Assembly: GCA_963556695.1 (NCBI GenBank)
Contig: CAUWAG010000004.1
Location: 3,472,001 to 3,536,000 of the forward strand
Length of the DNA: 64,000 nucleotides
Source of the DNA: Anthostomella pinea
Taxonomy: Eukaryota > Ascomycota > Sordariomycetes > Xylariales > Xylariaceae
Reading direction: 5' to 3'
Positions 35,119 through 46,987 of this stretch are shown here, one piece after another. The position numbers and the translations under genes are program-made. Under the pieces are notes generated by a model. The model saw only the letters and a program-made list of their open reading frames with translations. It did no database searches and was not told the origin of the DNA. Each line of letters opens with the position of its first letter. The first letter of the stretch is position 1.

Positions 35119-36715
35119 ACGTAGATGACAAGCGAGAGGCAATTACAAGCGAATGGCAACTTTTCACCAGCCACCTAACCTTTCAATCATGGCTCCTAAT
35201 TGATCAACCAACAATAATGGCATTGCGTTATAACGAATCAGACTTACAGCTTCCTGTCCAAGCTAAGCGACGCAACCCTCATATTACCATTGGCAAGCTT
35301 TCGAAGACTTTTCATGTCCCATATAATACCTTGAAGGCTAGAATCACCGGCCGACCATTACAACGCAATAACATGCCCAATACTTTGAAACTTACGGTTT
35401 CTAAAAAGAATGTCATTTTTTTCTTTCATTTTTAATGTAGATGCGCGAGTATTTCCGTCCTCGTATAGTTATATTAAAGATATGGCAAAGTAATTATTGA
35501 CGGCACACAAGGCTGGACGCGTTAAAAAGAACTAAATGCAAAACTTTATTAAACGTAAACTAGGCCTCCAGACGGGTTTTTGTTAGAAGATAAACTACTA
35601 AAAGGTTTTTAATAAAGATCCAGACGCGTATCGCGCGTAGTTTTGCTAAGTTGCGGCAGCAATCGTAAAACGTGGTATCTAAGACGCGGATATTTATAAT
35701 TTTAACGAGACTGGGTTTATGATGGGTATTATTGGGTCCGGCATGGTCATTATAAGTGCCATAAGACGTGGTAGGCCTAGACAAGCTCAGCAAGGCAACA
35801 AGGAATGGTCTACAGCAATTTCTGCTGTCAATGCTGATGGTTGGGTGGTCCCGCCGCTCATCATTTTACAGGGCAAAACCCACCTTGCGTCATGGTATTG
35901 CGACACGATATTACCACGCAATTGGAAGGTGGCCGTGTCCGATAACGGGTGGACTACGAACGAGATTGGGTTGGAATGGATTTGGCATTTCGACAAGTAT
36001 ACAGACCGCGTATGACTGCCGGTAAACGCCTCCTCATCCTAGATAGTCACGAAAGCCACCATTCTCAGATCTTTGAGGATTATTGCCAGAACAACAGTAT
36101 TATTACCCTTTGTATACCTACCCACTCGTCACACATACTCCAGCCTTTAGATGTCAGTTGTTTTAGCCCGCTCAAACGAGCGTACGGTCGCATGATTAAG
36201 GATCTCATCTGGCGTTATATAACCCACGTTTCAAAGGAGGACTTCCTTGCAGCATTTTGTGAAGCACACAACGCTGCTATGACGCCAGGAAATATTCGAG
36301 CAGATTTCAGTGCCACTGGGCTTGTTTCTTTCGACCCAGAAAGTGTCATTTTGAAGCTGGATGCTGTCGCTGTTATACGAACACCGTCGTCAGACCCCAA
36401 TCTGCCACCCACTACTTGGACTTTAAAGACACCTACAACCATCAACGAAGCGGTAAACCAGTCGGTTTATATCCGAAATCGAGTCAGAAACCACCAGAGA
36501 AGCTCATCTACATCAATAGTTGATGCATTGAGCTCATTTTAAAAGGCTATATACGGTCTTATGCACAAGGTTGCTTTGGTTGATTCTAAGGTCCGCGAGC
36601 TAGAGGAGGCCAATCACCTACTAAGTAAACGCCAGAGGACAAAAAACAAACGTCTAGTGAAAAAAGGAGTACTTTCTGTTGAAAATGCAGTAGGTCTCCA
36701 GGCTATAAAGGATAA
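35119..36715 (+). mobile_element. Pogo/Fot1-type DNA transposon, right end missing
   Basis: The left terminal repeat ACGTAGATGACAAGCGAG starts at 35119 after TA (35117-35118), the target dinucleotide of this group. Collinear with the second copy (60371-62647) up to about 36715, where similarity stops abruptly. The zinc-knuckle end of the gene and the right terminal repeat are missing. Confidence 0.8.
35217..36715 (+). pseudogene. Pogo/Fot1-type DDE transposase pseudogene
   Basis: Starts with a psq-type helix-turn-helix (IGKLSKTFHVPYNTLKARI), followed by the CENP-B-like second binding region, heavily mutated at 35,440-35,700. The catalytic core follows: the first Asp motif reads IYNFNETGF where the sister copy has NFDDTGF (Asp lost). 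The second is LLILDSHESH and the third HILQPLDVSCF, both intact. A one-base deletion near 36,004 shifts the frame before the second Asp (the sister copy has one more C). A coiled-coil tail (VRELEEANHLL) follows a TAA. It could cut and paste nothing now. Confidence 0.8.
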
Positions 36716-39271
36716 GGGAAGCCGGAACGTGTTGACGAAGGGGAACCGGAACATGTGATACATTTGTTGAGCAGATATTCTTAACCCAGCGTGTAGAGTC
36801 ATAGCGAGTGAAGCCTTTAGAATCGTGTACCAATATAGACGTTCAGCCGCGTGCACCTTCATGCTGCGATAGTAATGTGGTCCTCCCATTGCTGTGCTGT
36901 CGTGACCTTGTGTTCTGACATGCCCTCCACGAAGTTGCATTGACATGGCTATGGTCGATTTTCGAAACATCTGTTGCATTAGGTGGCGACCTCACCATAG
37001 CACGAGCGAACTTACTCTTCTGCCACTTTCTTTTCACATATATCTTGCCTGATTGCCATCCACTCTAGACATGGAATGGAACCAGGAATGGTCTGGCCGA
37101 ATAACGAATTGCGCTCGAACAGGGCCGTCTCTCTACGCCGAGGAGGGTTCATACGAAGTCAACAATGCACAAGACACAAGGATTCGGCTGGTACGGCTAT
37201 CCACTGAGGCTATCTTTCCAATACAAGGTCCAACTGTGACGGCTAAACCGCGACGGCTCAACTGCGACGGCTCAACCGTGACGGCTCAACTATCACGACT
37301 CAACTATCACGACTCGTATCCCCAATTTCCACCCTTTTTCTCTGGCTTCGCCTCTATCCGCGGCTTGATCCAGAGTATCGCCACTCCTATGGCGTCGGTG
37401 TAGTTGACCTCCAGCTTCTCGAAGAATAGTTTTTCGAAGCGATCCAAGTTCTTCTCAGTTGTGAATTGGGTTTCATCGTTTATGGCTTCGTCTAGCCAGT
37501 TGTACATCGGTTCTGCCGCCGCGTTGAACTGTCCGGTCAGCTCGTGGCCACCTCGGGTAAAAAGGAGCGCTATCTCTCGGGACTGGTCGCCCAGCGCGAT
37601 GGAGACACAGACACGGTGCAGAATCAAGAAGACAGCAGGAACGTACGGGCTCGATGCGCACCCCTTCGGCAGCCGAAGGGTGTGTTCATGGGAAGTGGGA
37701 TAGTCATTAACTATAGGATAATCATTCAGGACTAAGAATAGAAGATGGCGAATTCAATTAAACCTGCTTATTCTATGATGCTTATTCCACTAATGAATGT
37801 AGTGATGGGATCTGAATTTTGCGATTTGATAAAGCACGCTTGGATGGATTCTTGATCATGTCTGAGGACATTATCGTAAGTTTAAAACACCTCGCCGGTA
37901 GTGGCTGTGATCCTGTCCATGTCAGTGGCCTTGCTCTTGTACCAAGGAAGTCAGTAAACCAGGTCGCTTGAGCCACCCTCGGGGGAACTTCCTAGATCGC
38001 GGCGGTCGATTCCTGGGTGCGTTCTATTCTGTTCGACTTGGCGTACAGCACGGGGGCTCTGCTTTTTGTAGTATTTTAGGGTATTTGGGTTTGGCTCTTC
38101 CCTTGCGGTCGAAGAGCTTAATGTATAAAAAATCTATTCCCGGGTACGTTGTTGCGGCGCTGTCGCTGGTCACAGAAAGGTTGGGCTATGCCTCGGTCAT
38201 TGAGGACTTAGACTCGTGCCTCGCTTGAAAGGACTATCGGAGCCGACTCTCTGCTAGCGACGTCCTCCGGCTCGCCTTGCCACGCGCTGCGAATGCTGAC
38301 GATGATAATCTTGACACGCGCCGCAATCTTTTCAGTGTGCCACCTGCCGCACATAAAGGTACTGCGTGACTGGATGAGATGCTTATAAGAGGGAGTACTT
38401 ATCTGCTCTGGCGCCTTGGATACATTGAGCCATTATAAATCTCCGCACAGTCACACCACAAGTCCAGCAAACAACGGTATATCAATCGTAATTAGGAGAA
38501 GTATACTGACATAAGCGTCGAATGTAGTGTATAACATCAGAGCTGCTTATTCTTACATCCTTGTTCCAGTATTTTGACTCTGTGCCGTAATCTAGAATCT
38601 TATGAACATACGGGTACAGAGACTTATGTAGGCTGAAGGTAACGAGCTTTCAACTAGACAATCTCTCGTCGACCTCTTTTTCTTACGAAGCTCATCTCAA
38701 CGGTATTGACCAGGCATTTATTAAGTTAAGGAGGATGACAATTTATAAGTGACGATAGTGCTCCGCCTCCTGAGATTCCATAACACAGGAGCGAACCCGA
38801 AACTCAAAAGGTACAATAGCGTCCACCGCGCCGAAGGCGGGAGTTGGGACCAGCGTAGAACACAGACCATTTCCTCCTGACATAAGGGGGCTATCGTCAC
38901 AGAGCAGCCGTGAGCATCATCCGCACGCTCAAAACCTTGTCAAGAATGTAGGTGCAGCGAACACCAAAACGGCACAGTCTGTCAACTAACGGAAGTTTGG
39001 TATTGCTGAAGACAGTAACAAAGTATGCCTGCCTTGATATCATGTGTCTGCGACTGTCTCGCCTGAGAGCCTTCGCCTTCGCCTTGAACGGACCCAGCTT
39101 CTCACAAATGCTTTTCCTTTTACCCGTGCCTCACGGCGATTATATAACAAAAGCAAAACAGGCCATCAGTGGTAATATGGTACAATGAAGTCATGCAAGA
39201 AACCGCAACACGCCAGCGCAGTATGTCCATCGAGGACCGAATCGCTCCCTGCCACCACACTTGCCACACTG
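36716..39271. other. Gene-poor spacer
   Basis: No recognisable gene. The longest candidate, a 106-codon minus frame (37627-37307), looks protein-like (repeated charged and hydrophobic alternation) but has no family signature and overlaps the minisatellite. Everything else is short. Confidence 0.35.
37231..37314. repeat. 14 bp minisatellite, six units
   Basis: Six consecutive 14-mers of the form CAACTGTGACGGCT. The last two have drifted to CAACTATCACGACT, with transition changes at three positions. Confidence 0.85.
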
Positions 39272-42200
39272 TTAGTGCGTACCGTTTTGTCCGTTCGCAG
39301 CCTCCAGAGCCTTGAGCTGGGTTTTCTTGGACGTGCGTTTAGAAGAAAGGCTTGGCAATGCTCGCGTTGCCGTGAAATTGTCGAGTTCCTGGTCCACCGC
39401 CTCCTTCGCAAACTTGAGCGTTTCCTTTGCCCATTCGTCCAGGCGGTGCTTCTCAACGTGCTTGCAGAGCGCGTTATCCTCCCATCGCATTGCATCGAGA
39501 AGCTTCTCGCGAAATCCCTTATCCATCTTTTCGAAACGCCGGTCAAGCGTCTCGGTATATACCCCAAGGGATTCCCGTGGGGCGACTCGGCGGAATTCCG
39601 TCCCATTGCTTGTATGTTGTTCTGTGTTGCTGTTAGCGGTTACTCGTCAAATTGATGTCCCTGGCCGCCTACCTGACGCATATAATGTGCAGTAAACCTG
39701 GAAGAGATCTGTCTGACCCAAGACGTCCATCACGTCATCGTCGTTCTGCAGTGAGGTATTGTTGACACGAGTCCAATCTTCTCGGAGGTAGCACCTTCTC
39801 CAGATGAGTCGCTCGGCTTGAGCGCGTTCGGCGCCATTCAGACCGTTATGGGCGACCTGGATTGCCAGGAAAAACTGGTCGGCTATCTGTTCTTTCGTCT
39901 CCGGTGGCAGGCTGGCCATGGTGAGGAGGTCGATCAAGGTAAGCGGGTCGAGAGCTTCGTGTTTGAGAAGTCGTTTTAAAGCGTCCTCGAAGATCTGAGA
40001 GATTATCTTATACTTCTTAGGGTGCTTCAAAGGGAACGCTTCTCGTACCAGTCCCAGCTCTTCCGACTCGTCAAGGGCCACGCTGATCACTGGGCGGATC
40101 TGCGTGTCGTAAAACTCGTTTTGAATCTCGATGATGGTGAGTTCCCTGTCGATAGCATCCACGCGGGCATCTTCGGCCGTCCCGTTGACGTTGACCTCTT
40201 GCACACTCATGGATGCTTTACTGGAAGGTCGGGACGACTCGGCCATGCGAGCCAGCTTGCCAAGACTCAGCTCAATCTTCTTGTTCCAGACCTGCTGCTC
40301 GCGAACAAGCCCAAGGTCGAGAAGCGTGTCGGCGGCATGATCGATGTCTTCTTGAGCGATGACGTCGTTGATCCAAGAAATTTTGGCTAGCTCAGGCTTC
40401 GAATGGAGATACATGGTCTTGAACGTCTTTTCGCCATCATACTCAAGCAGTGCATCAACACCATATGTTGTGAAAAGGTATTCGTAGAAGGGAAAGGCGA
40501 AGTCTTGTCCGTATCGAGCAAAGCAATCCTTTATTTTTTCTTCCTTCGAAGCCATGCTCGACTCTAGCCGTGCGACTTCATCGGGGGCGCCACCGCATGC
40601 AGCAAGTTGATCGCGAAGCTTGTCAATCTCGCGCGTCAGTATCTCAGCAAGAGCAGGGAGTGAACGATGCGATTCGGCAATTCTGATGGCTGATTCCCAA
40701 TTCTTAGATTCGGACAGAAGGACAACCTTGGAGTGACGGTCCTGCTCATAGAGGCTCTCATACTTTAGGCCGTCTGCACTCATCTTCGCGTCGTCGCTCG
40801 CCAGAAACGACCGGGCCAGTTCTTGAAGTACGGTGAGATAGATCTCAGTCAGCTCGGGCAAAATGTCCCGTGTCTTCTGATTCAATGCGGTCAGTGTCTC
40901 GACTTGGGAGTCCGGAGACTCCCAATGCTCCTTGACCCATTCCGTAGCAAGCTCCAGCTGTCGCTTCACGTTGTTGACGGTGGGGGAATAACATGTCCAG
41001 GGGGAGGGAAGGCCAGCATAGTCATGTGCTATAATCCCATTCTCAAGCTTCTCTCCCTTAAGCCCGTAGAGCTCAAGATGACTCCTGCGAAAAGCGAGGG
41101 CATCTCTAATCGCGCTGTTGTAGAGATCCGCAGCCTCGTAGATCAGTCGCGTTAGGGATGGTGCGTCGAGATTCGCCCTGGAATTGTGTTTGATGACTTC
41201 GTACGCCCAGGCGACAAAGACTTCCATGCGATCGACATCACGAGCGAACCAATGACGGAGCTGGTCAACTTCTCCTTTTGCCGCGTTGGGTTCCGACTTC
41301 TCTTCCGATCGGATGTACTCCACAATCTCAGCAACAATGCTCTTTGTCGAGCCAGCCGGCCGCAGCTGTGTGAACTCCTCGTGCTTACGCCAAAGCGTGC
41401 TGGCAATGTGCATCTTTTCCGCGTTCCAAAGCAACGCCCATTTCGTACTGCGGTCGAGATTGACTTTGAGGCTGTTCAAATGCGTCATGATTTTCTCGAG
41501 ATATCGAACGCGCTCTTTGATGTTGGCGTCAACTCTTGCAGCCAGAGATTGAAGGTGCTGTCCAGATGAGGTCACAATCTCTTGGCTCACTTCCAGCGCG
41601 GCCTCGCCATACTCTCGGTCGGTAAATCGCACGTCATGATGGATATCGAAAACAAGAGGGCTGTCCTCTTTGACTCCGAAGAAAACGGCTTGCTCAAGCT
41701 TCGACTTGGCCGTGACTGTAGGGGGTTTTTCGCTTGCAAAGCGTTCAACGTCTGTAACAGCGATGCGAAGTGTGCCGGAACCTCGGACAAGAAGCACGGC
41801 TGACGGGTTCTTGGTCTTGACTCGTGATGCTCGCACTCCGTCACCTGCGAGGCCAGCCATGTGCGGCTCTTCGATACCAGATCCAACAATCTCAAGGGTA
41901 TGATCTTGTCGCAAATCAACCACATCCTCAAAAGCCGATGGTAGAATATGGTTGTCCTCCAATATTTGGGACTCGGGAGAGTCGGGAGGACGCGCGATTG
42001 AAACAACTACGGTAGCATGATCAAAGACAAGCAAGGCGATGATTGTTGGCCTTGGAAGATACAAACGCGGTTTGGCAAGAGCACGAGCGTCTGGTGGCGT
42101 GGAAAAAGCAGATATTGGTCGAACCATTCCAACATCCACGGTGTTATCTGGCAAAGCCCCGTTGGGGATCATGATCTCGACCAGTGTGTAGCGACATGAG

Positions 42201-43610
42201 TATTCGCTCGATAGAGAAGTGAGAAGCAAGATATGTTGGTGGTCCTCTGAAGCAGGTAGTTGTCGAAGTTGACTCATTTCCGTATACCTGTGAGGCAAGC
42301 CCTTGGGCACAAAGCAGAAGTCGAGCAGCTTCAAAGACTCCGAAGGCAGCTCGGCGGCCGTCTTATCAGCCTGTTGAATCGCTTCGAGAATCGGGGCCCG
42401 CGCATCCACCTCGGCAAGGACGTCGTGATGACCCCCACGGTGTACCCTCCAGGAATGTATTCGACCCTTCGCCGTGGCTGCCAAGACCGTGCATTCACCT
42501 TGCTTAGGGGATCGTTCTGACCGTATTGCCGCGATATCGCCCTGTAGAGCCGGAGAGAGGGCGTGTCGAAGGCTGCCGAAGAAGCCACTGGTAGATGGAC
42601 CGAGACTTGTGCGCAGGAACTGAACCGCGACTTTGGGTCGGCCATGCGCATCTCGTACACTCAGGTATGCCATGCGCCCACTGCTGAAAGCAAGGACGAA
42701 GCCTGGTGCAGATTCGGCATTGATGATCTGAATGGCCGTCTCCCCCGAGAACATGCCCGGGATAGAGTCTTCCACGCCGTTCCGCTGCTGGCGCATGAAA
42801 TCCAGAGTCGTCGCGCTTGATATCGATTCCCAGTAGGTGACTTTGCCGCTAGCTGGCATGACTACGACAAGACCGGGTTCGGAAGAAGACGCGGAAGGTG
42901 AGACGAGTGCGCCGAGAGGGAGGGGGTCGGTCGAGTGTTTCGACGGGTACGGCAGGGTGAAGGTGAACGATTCGGGAGATGGCGTCGAAGTATTGTAGGG
43001 CCATACGGTGGCATGCGTGTGTGTGAGACTTAGAGCATAGCCTGTCGAGCTGTCGATCCATCCGCGTTGGCGACCTATTTGAGCGTCAGAAGAGCGGGCT
43101 TCCACGTTCCATGTATACAACTTACTCGTAGCATCGAGTCTAAGCCGATCTGGGAGCGCAGGAAGCTTCCTGACGTCAAACGCCGTGTTGGTAGACTGCA
43201 AGTGTACGTGTTAGTACCTAGACCTAGGACGGGGGAGTCGCGAAGACTTTGGAGCATAGGCCACGTACCAAGAGCGTACTGCCATCTCCCTTGCTGAAGC
43301 GATCGTGGGGTCTCGACTTTTTGGGTCTCACACTAAGATCCTGCTTCGGCGCGGGAGGTTCCTCGATCCCATCTTGCTTGACCTCGACTATCGAGGGTCT
43401 CGCGGACTTGACCTCGTAGGTCTCCGGGGCTGGATTCGGATCGACGTAGGTCTGGTCTGTCACGGTCGGCCGGTCATGCCGCTGTCGCTTAGCTTTAGGC
43501 TGCTGGGCCGAGTTGTCTGAGCTCAAGGGTCGCTGGCGCCGTCGGCCACGGGTGGTAGCCGGGGCAGGTGTTCCATTATGGCTACCGTTGTTGAGCGCTG
43601 GCGCGAACAT
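39272..43610 (-). CDS. NUP133: Nucleoporin Nup133
   Basis: Four exons: 43610-43269, 43195-43126, 43074-39673 and 39621-39272, giving 1387 residues. Introns are 73, 51 and 51 nt with GT-AG ends; the last has a CTAAC branch point. The N-terminus (MFAPALNNG) is basic and disordered, with an RGRRRQR cluster. From about residue 115 comes STNTAFDVRKLPALPDRLRL, the entry to the seven-bladed propeller typical of Nup133. The C-terminal half is helical (alpha-solenoid), ending in EALDPLTLIDLLTM and the MDKGFREKLLDAMRWEDNAL segment. Nup133 is a stem member of the Y-shaped (Nup107-160/Nup84) complex that forms the outer rings of the nuclear pore. The length is at the upper end for fungi but normal. The second intron is stop-free and in frame. 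An 8 bp repeat lies about 250 bp upstream of the start. Confidence 0.9.
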
Positions 43611-44723
43611 GGCCGTATACGTAAGTGGGAGGTTGTCGTGGTGGGTGGTTTGAGGTCGGTCGGTTGGAGCCAGACTTGCACGAGTCACGCAGCTGGCGTC
43701 GCGATGGGGGCGGTGTAATCCGTTGATTATCGATGCGTCGATTGATGCAGGAAAGGACTGCTCATCGTGAGGAAATGGAAGTTGAAGGAGACGGCGTAGT
43801 AGCGGTCGGCGTGCAGATGAACGAGAACTGGACCTGGACCTGGATGGATTGACAACGCAGAGATGCAGAGATGCAGAGATGCAGAGATGGATCACTGGTG
43901 AAGAATGACGAGACCTTCACGACTGGGACTGGCTATTATTGTTGAAGGTTGATTGGGTGTTTGTTGATCCCGGTAAAAAACACAGCACCGCAACAGCTAG
44001 AATTGGCTAGTGGAGCTTCCGGCTGCCCAGCTGCCCCAGGCACTCAACACAGCGGTGACAGCGCCCCGAGGCTGAAGGCTGAAAGCGCACAGGGCACAGC
44101 GCAGCCTGGACAGCTTTCTTCTGATAGTGGAGGCCACCTAGGTCGGCCGCTTTGAGAACAGCAGGACGGGACCATTCCTCAGCTCGCTCCTGGCCACTCA
44201 GGGTGCACGAGCAATTTCCTTATGATCTTCAGTGTTGGGCCTGGCGCATCAGCAGAAACCACCGCATTAGGCGAGGTTGACGTGCCTGCGGCTATTCGCT
44301 GCCCCGGTCTACTCGGCGTTGCTGCACCGACCGCCGGGCCATTCTCCGGCACCGGGCGGACGTCGACAGCTCCATTCGCATATTTCATATCGTCATGACC
44401 TCAACTAGTAGTACATCGAGGCACACAATCCTTCAAGCTACATCGAACCAACAGTATCATATTGTATACCTTGGAGTACCAAACTGCTTCTACGATGGGT
44501 TGATATCTCGTCATCTACAGAATACTTTCTCTCTTCCCTAATATCTATAATCTGTGTTTTTTCACTTGTCTCATCCAAGATCCTTTCATCTCATAGCCTG
44601 CGGCACCTGATCTGATAGCTCATGTGTCAATGTCGCAACATTGAATTAAGGGATTCAGGAAGCGCCGAATACGTGTAATTGGTTGGCCTTGTATCATGTT
44701 GAGACTCTGATAGAAATAGTGGT
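43611..44723. other. Divergent promoter region NUP133 / AFG1-type gene
   Basis: No gene called. A 69-codon minus frame (44388-44179) is GC-rich and Pro/Ala-heavy but lacks any motif. Holds the 8 bp tandem repeat at 43858-43889. Confidence 0.4.
43858..43889. repeat. CAGAGATG x4 tandem repeat
   Basis: Four perfect octamers in the region upstream of the NUP133 start, possibly in its leader. Confidence 0.85.
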
Positions 44724-46727
44724 GTGGAACAAGGACTCAGGATGAGACGATTCAGCAGCTCTGTCACCATCACAGACCCCCTTGTGAAGTATCAGTCCCT
44801 GCTGGCGACCGGCCTGTACTGTCCGGACCCAGCACAGCATAGGCTCGCCATTCATCTTCAGAAAGTGTACCATCGTCTGAAAGATTACTCACCTTCGATC
44901 GAATATCGCACAAGGCTCAAGGCTGTCACCAGTGCTCTGGACCAGTCCAAGCAGAAAGACGATGCATCTCGCACACTCGCTGCCAAGAGTCATCCCATCC
45001 GCCGGAATCCCCTGTTTGCGCGATTCTTCGCCCGGACCGAGAGCAAAGATGCCCTTGCGCTGACGAGGGTGCTTGCCGGTTATGAAGAGGCAGTTCACAT
45101 ACCCTCGCCGCAGGGGCTCTTCCTGTCTGGGGAGGTAGGGACGGGCAAGTCAATGCTACTCGACCTCCTTGCGGATGGGCTACCTACCAGTCGGAAACGA
45201 AGATGGCACTTCAACACCTTCATGCTGTATACAATGTCCCAGCTGGAACGACATCGCAAGGCATATTCGCATTTAGAGAACAGCGATCAGCAGTACTCCC
45301 TGCTGTGGATGGCCAAGGAGATGATCGAGAAGTCTCCAATCCTTTTCCTGGATGAGTTCCAACTGCCCGACAGAGCAGCAAGCAAGATTCTCAGCAACCT
45401 TTTCACCGCCTTCTTTCAACTGGGCGGTGTTCTGGTAGCTTCCTCCAACCGCATGCCTGAAGAACTAGAGAAAGCCACGGGTTTCCAATACACGGCGCCC
45501 ACAGCGGGTGGGATGATTGGGCGAGCACTTGGGCTAGGGAAGTCTCGCAGCAAAAGAGAGCTGTTCGGCTCCGCGAGCGATTTCGCGTCATTCCTTGAGG
45601 TGCTGAAAGCGAGATGCGAATTCTGGCAGATGGAAGGGGGCAAAGACTGGAGGCGGCGTGAGGCCGACGAAGCCTCAAACCCACCTGCAACAGTCTCGAG
45701 TCAGAAACCCAATTCGCAGGATTTCAGGGAAGAATCGACAGGGCAGCCCGAATCTGAGATTGAGCTGCAGACCGCGGAGTCCACTGTTGCTGCCAAAAGG
45801 CCCAGGAATTACCTCCTTATGGGAGAAACGGACGATTCGTCGTGGGAAGAGGCTTTGCAAGACTTGACTATAACTTCCACTCAGGACATTGTCCCCTGGC
45901 AATCCTCAACCATGACCATCTACGGCCGTACAATAAACATACCGCAACAGCACAACGGGGTCGTACGCTGGGACTTCAAGGAGCTCGTCTCCTCCTTTGG
46001 GCCAGCCGCCTACATCACCATGGCATCAACCTTCCATACATTCATCATCGACGGCGTCCCCGTCCTCACCATCCTCCAAAAGAACGAAGCCAGACGGCTC
46101 ATCACACTCCTAGACGCCCTCTACGAAGCGCGCTGCAAGCTCATCGTCCGAGCAGAAGCCGGGCCCGACGACCTCTTCTTCCCCGAAGCCAAAGCCTCCA
46201 ACTCATCCCCATCCCCATCCACACCACCATCACAAGACCCGCGCCAGACCACCGAAAAGGTCGACGCGGATGCCATCCACTCCGAGACCATCGCTGAGGC
46301 CTACCAGGACACAACGTCGCCCTTCCGGCCCAACATCTCCGCGTACACCGACGCGGACCAGGACTCCGACTTCGACGTCGCCGAGCCGTTAAGATCCAAG
46401 GTCGACTTCAGCAACACGGGCGCCTTCACGGGCGAGGACGAGCGGTTCGCGTACAAGCGCGCGACGAGCCGGCTCTGGGAGCTCTGCGGCGCGCAGTGGC
46501 ACGCTCGCCAGGGCGACTGGTGGCAGCCGTTGCCCGTGGAGGCGCGGCATTGGGAGGGAGGCGCGCCGGCTTCGAAGGCGCGGCCGTGGACGCCGACTGA
46601 GACCGTGCCGGGAAACGTGCAGATGGGTCCTTCTGTGGAACTTGATGAACCGGCGGGCCTGCAGCGCTACCGTCTTGACTCCTTACGAAAGGCTGTTTCC
46701 GGGAAAGGAGATCAGGGGAACTCCTAG
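44724..46727 (+). CDS. AFG1/LACE1-type mitochondrial AAA-related ATPase
   Basis: Single exon, 667 residues. The start (or the in-frame ATG at 44742, MRRFSSSVT) gives an Arg/Ser-rich, acid-poor N-terminus fitting mitochondrial import. Walker A is SGEVGTGKS at about residues 135-143. Walker B is ILFLDEFQ at 206-213, followed by the family motif LPDRAASKILSNLF and the sensor region VLVASSNRMPEEL. The C-terminal FTGEDERFAYKRATSRLWEL matches the conserved end of AFG1 ATPases. These act on the matrix face of the inner membrane in quality control of respiratory-chain subunits. Compared with the typical family, a 70-residue acidic linker near 290-360 and a Ser/Pro insert near 490-510 lengthen the chain. 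It may be a second, divergent AFG1-like paralogue, so no exact symbol is given. Confidence 0.85.
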   Translation: MEQGLRMRRFSSSVTITDPLVKYQSLLATGLYCPDPAQHRLAIHLQKVYHRLKDYSPSIEYRTRLKAVTSALDQSKQKDDASRTLAAKSHPIRRNPLFARFFARTESKDALALTRVLAGYEEAVHIPSPQGLFLSGEVGTGKSMLLDLLADGLPTSRKRRWHFNTFMLYTMSQLERHRKAYSHLENSDQQYSLLWMAKEMIEKSPILFLDEFQLPDRAASKILSNLFTAFFQLGGVLVASSNRMPEELEKATGFQYTAPTAGGMIGRALGLGKSRSKRELFGSASDFASFLEVLKARCEFWQMEGGKDWRRREADEASNPPATVSSQKPNSQDFREESTGQPESEIELQTAESTVAAKRPRNYLLMGETDDSSWEEALQDLTITSTQDIVPWQSSTMTIYGRTINIPQQHNGVVRWDFKELVSSFGPAAYITMASTFHTFIIDGVPVLTILQKNEARRLITLLDALYEARCKLIVRAEAGPDDLFFPEAKASNSSPSPSTPPSQDPRQTTEKVDADAIHSETIAEAYQDTTSPFRPNISAYTDADQDSDFDVAEPLRSKVDFSNTGAFTGEDERFAYKRATSRLWELCGAQWHARQGDWWQPLPVEARHWEGGAPASKARPWTPTETVPGNVQMGPSVELDEPAGLQRYRLDSLRKAVSGKGDQGNS

Positions 46728-46987
46728 GAATAGAGCTTTGGCTAGCATTTATTATCATATATCTCGAATATGGCCCTGGTAAACGCAGTAGAAGCAGCAA
46801 GTTGTATTTCACTTCCCTCCCAAGCGCCAAAACTCCGGGCTCAATGCCAGCCGTTATGCCACAAGAACGATGTGCACGCATCATCATCCCACCCTCTGAA
46901 GGACAATTCCTCGTCATCCACGCCATGCCCACCCACCCCTATCCCCCCTGTCTCCCTCCCTCCCATTCTCCTCCCTCGCCCACACCC

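Noticed and set aside
37307..37627. 106-codon minus-strand frame
   Set aside because: Looks protein-like, but overlaps the minisatellite, has no start context or homologous family I know; left as unassigned spacer.
44179..44388. Small Pro/Ala-rich minus-strand frame
   Set aside because: Lies in the divergent promoter region, no motif; chance is likely.
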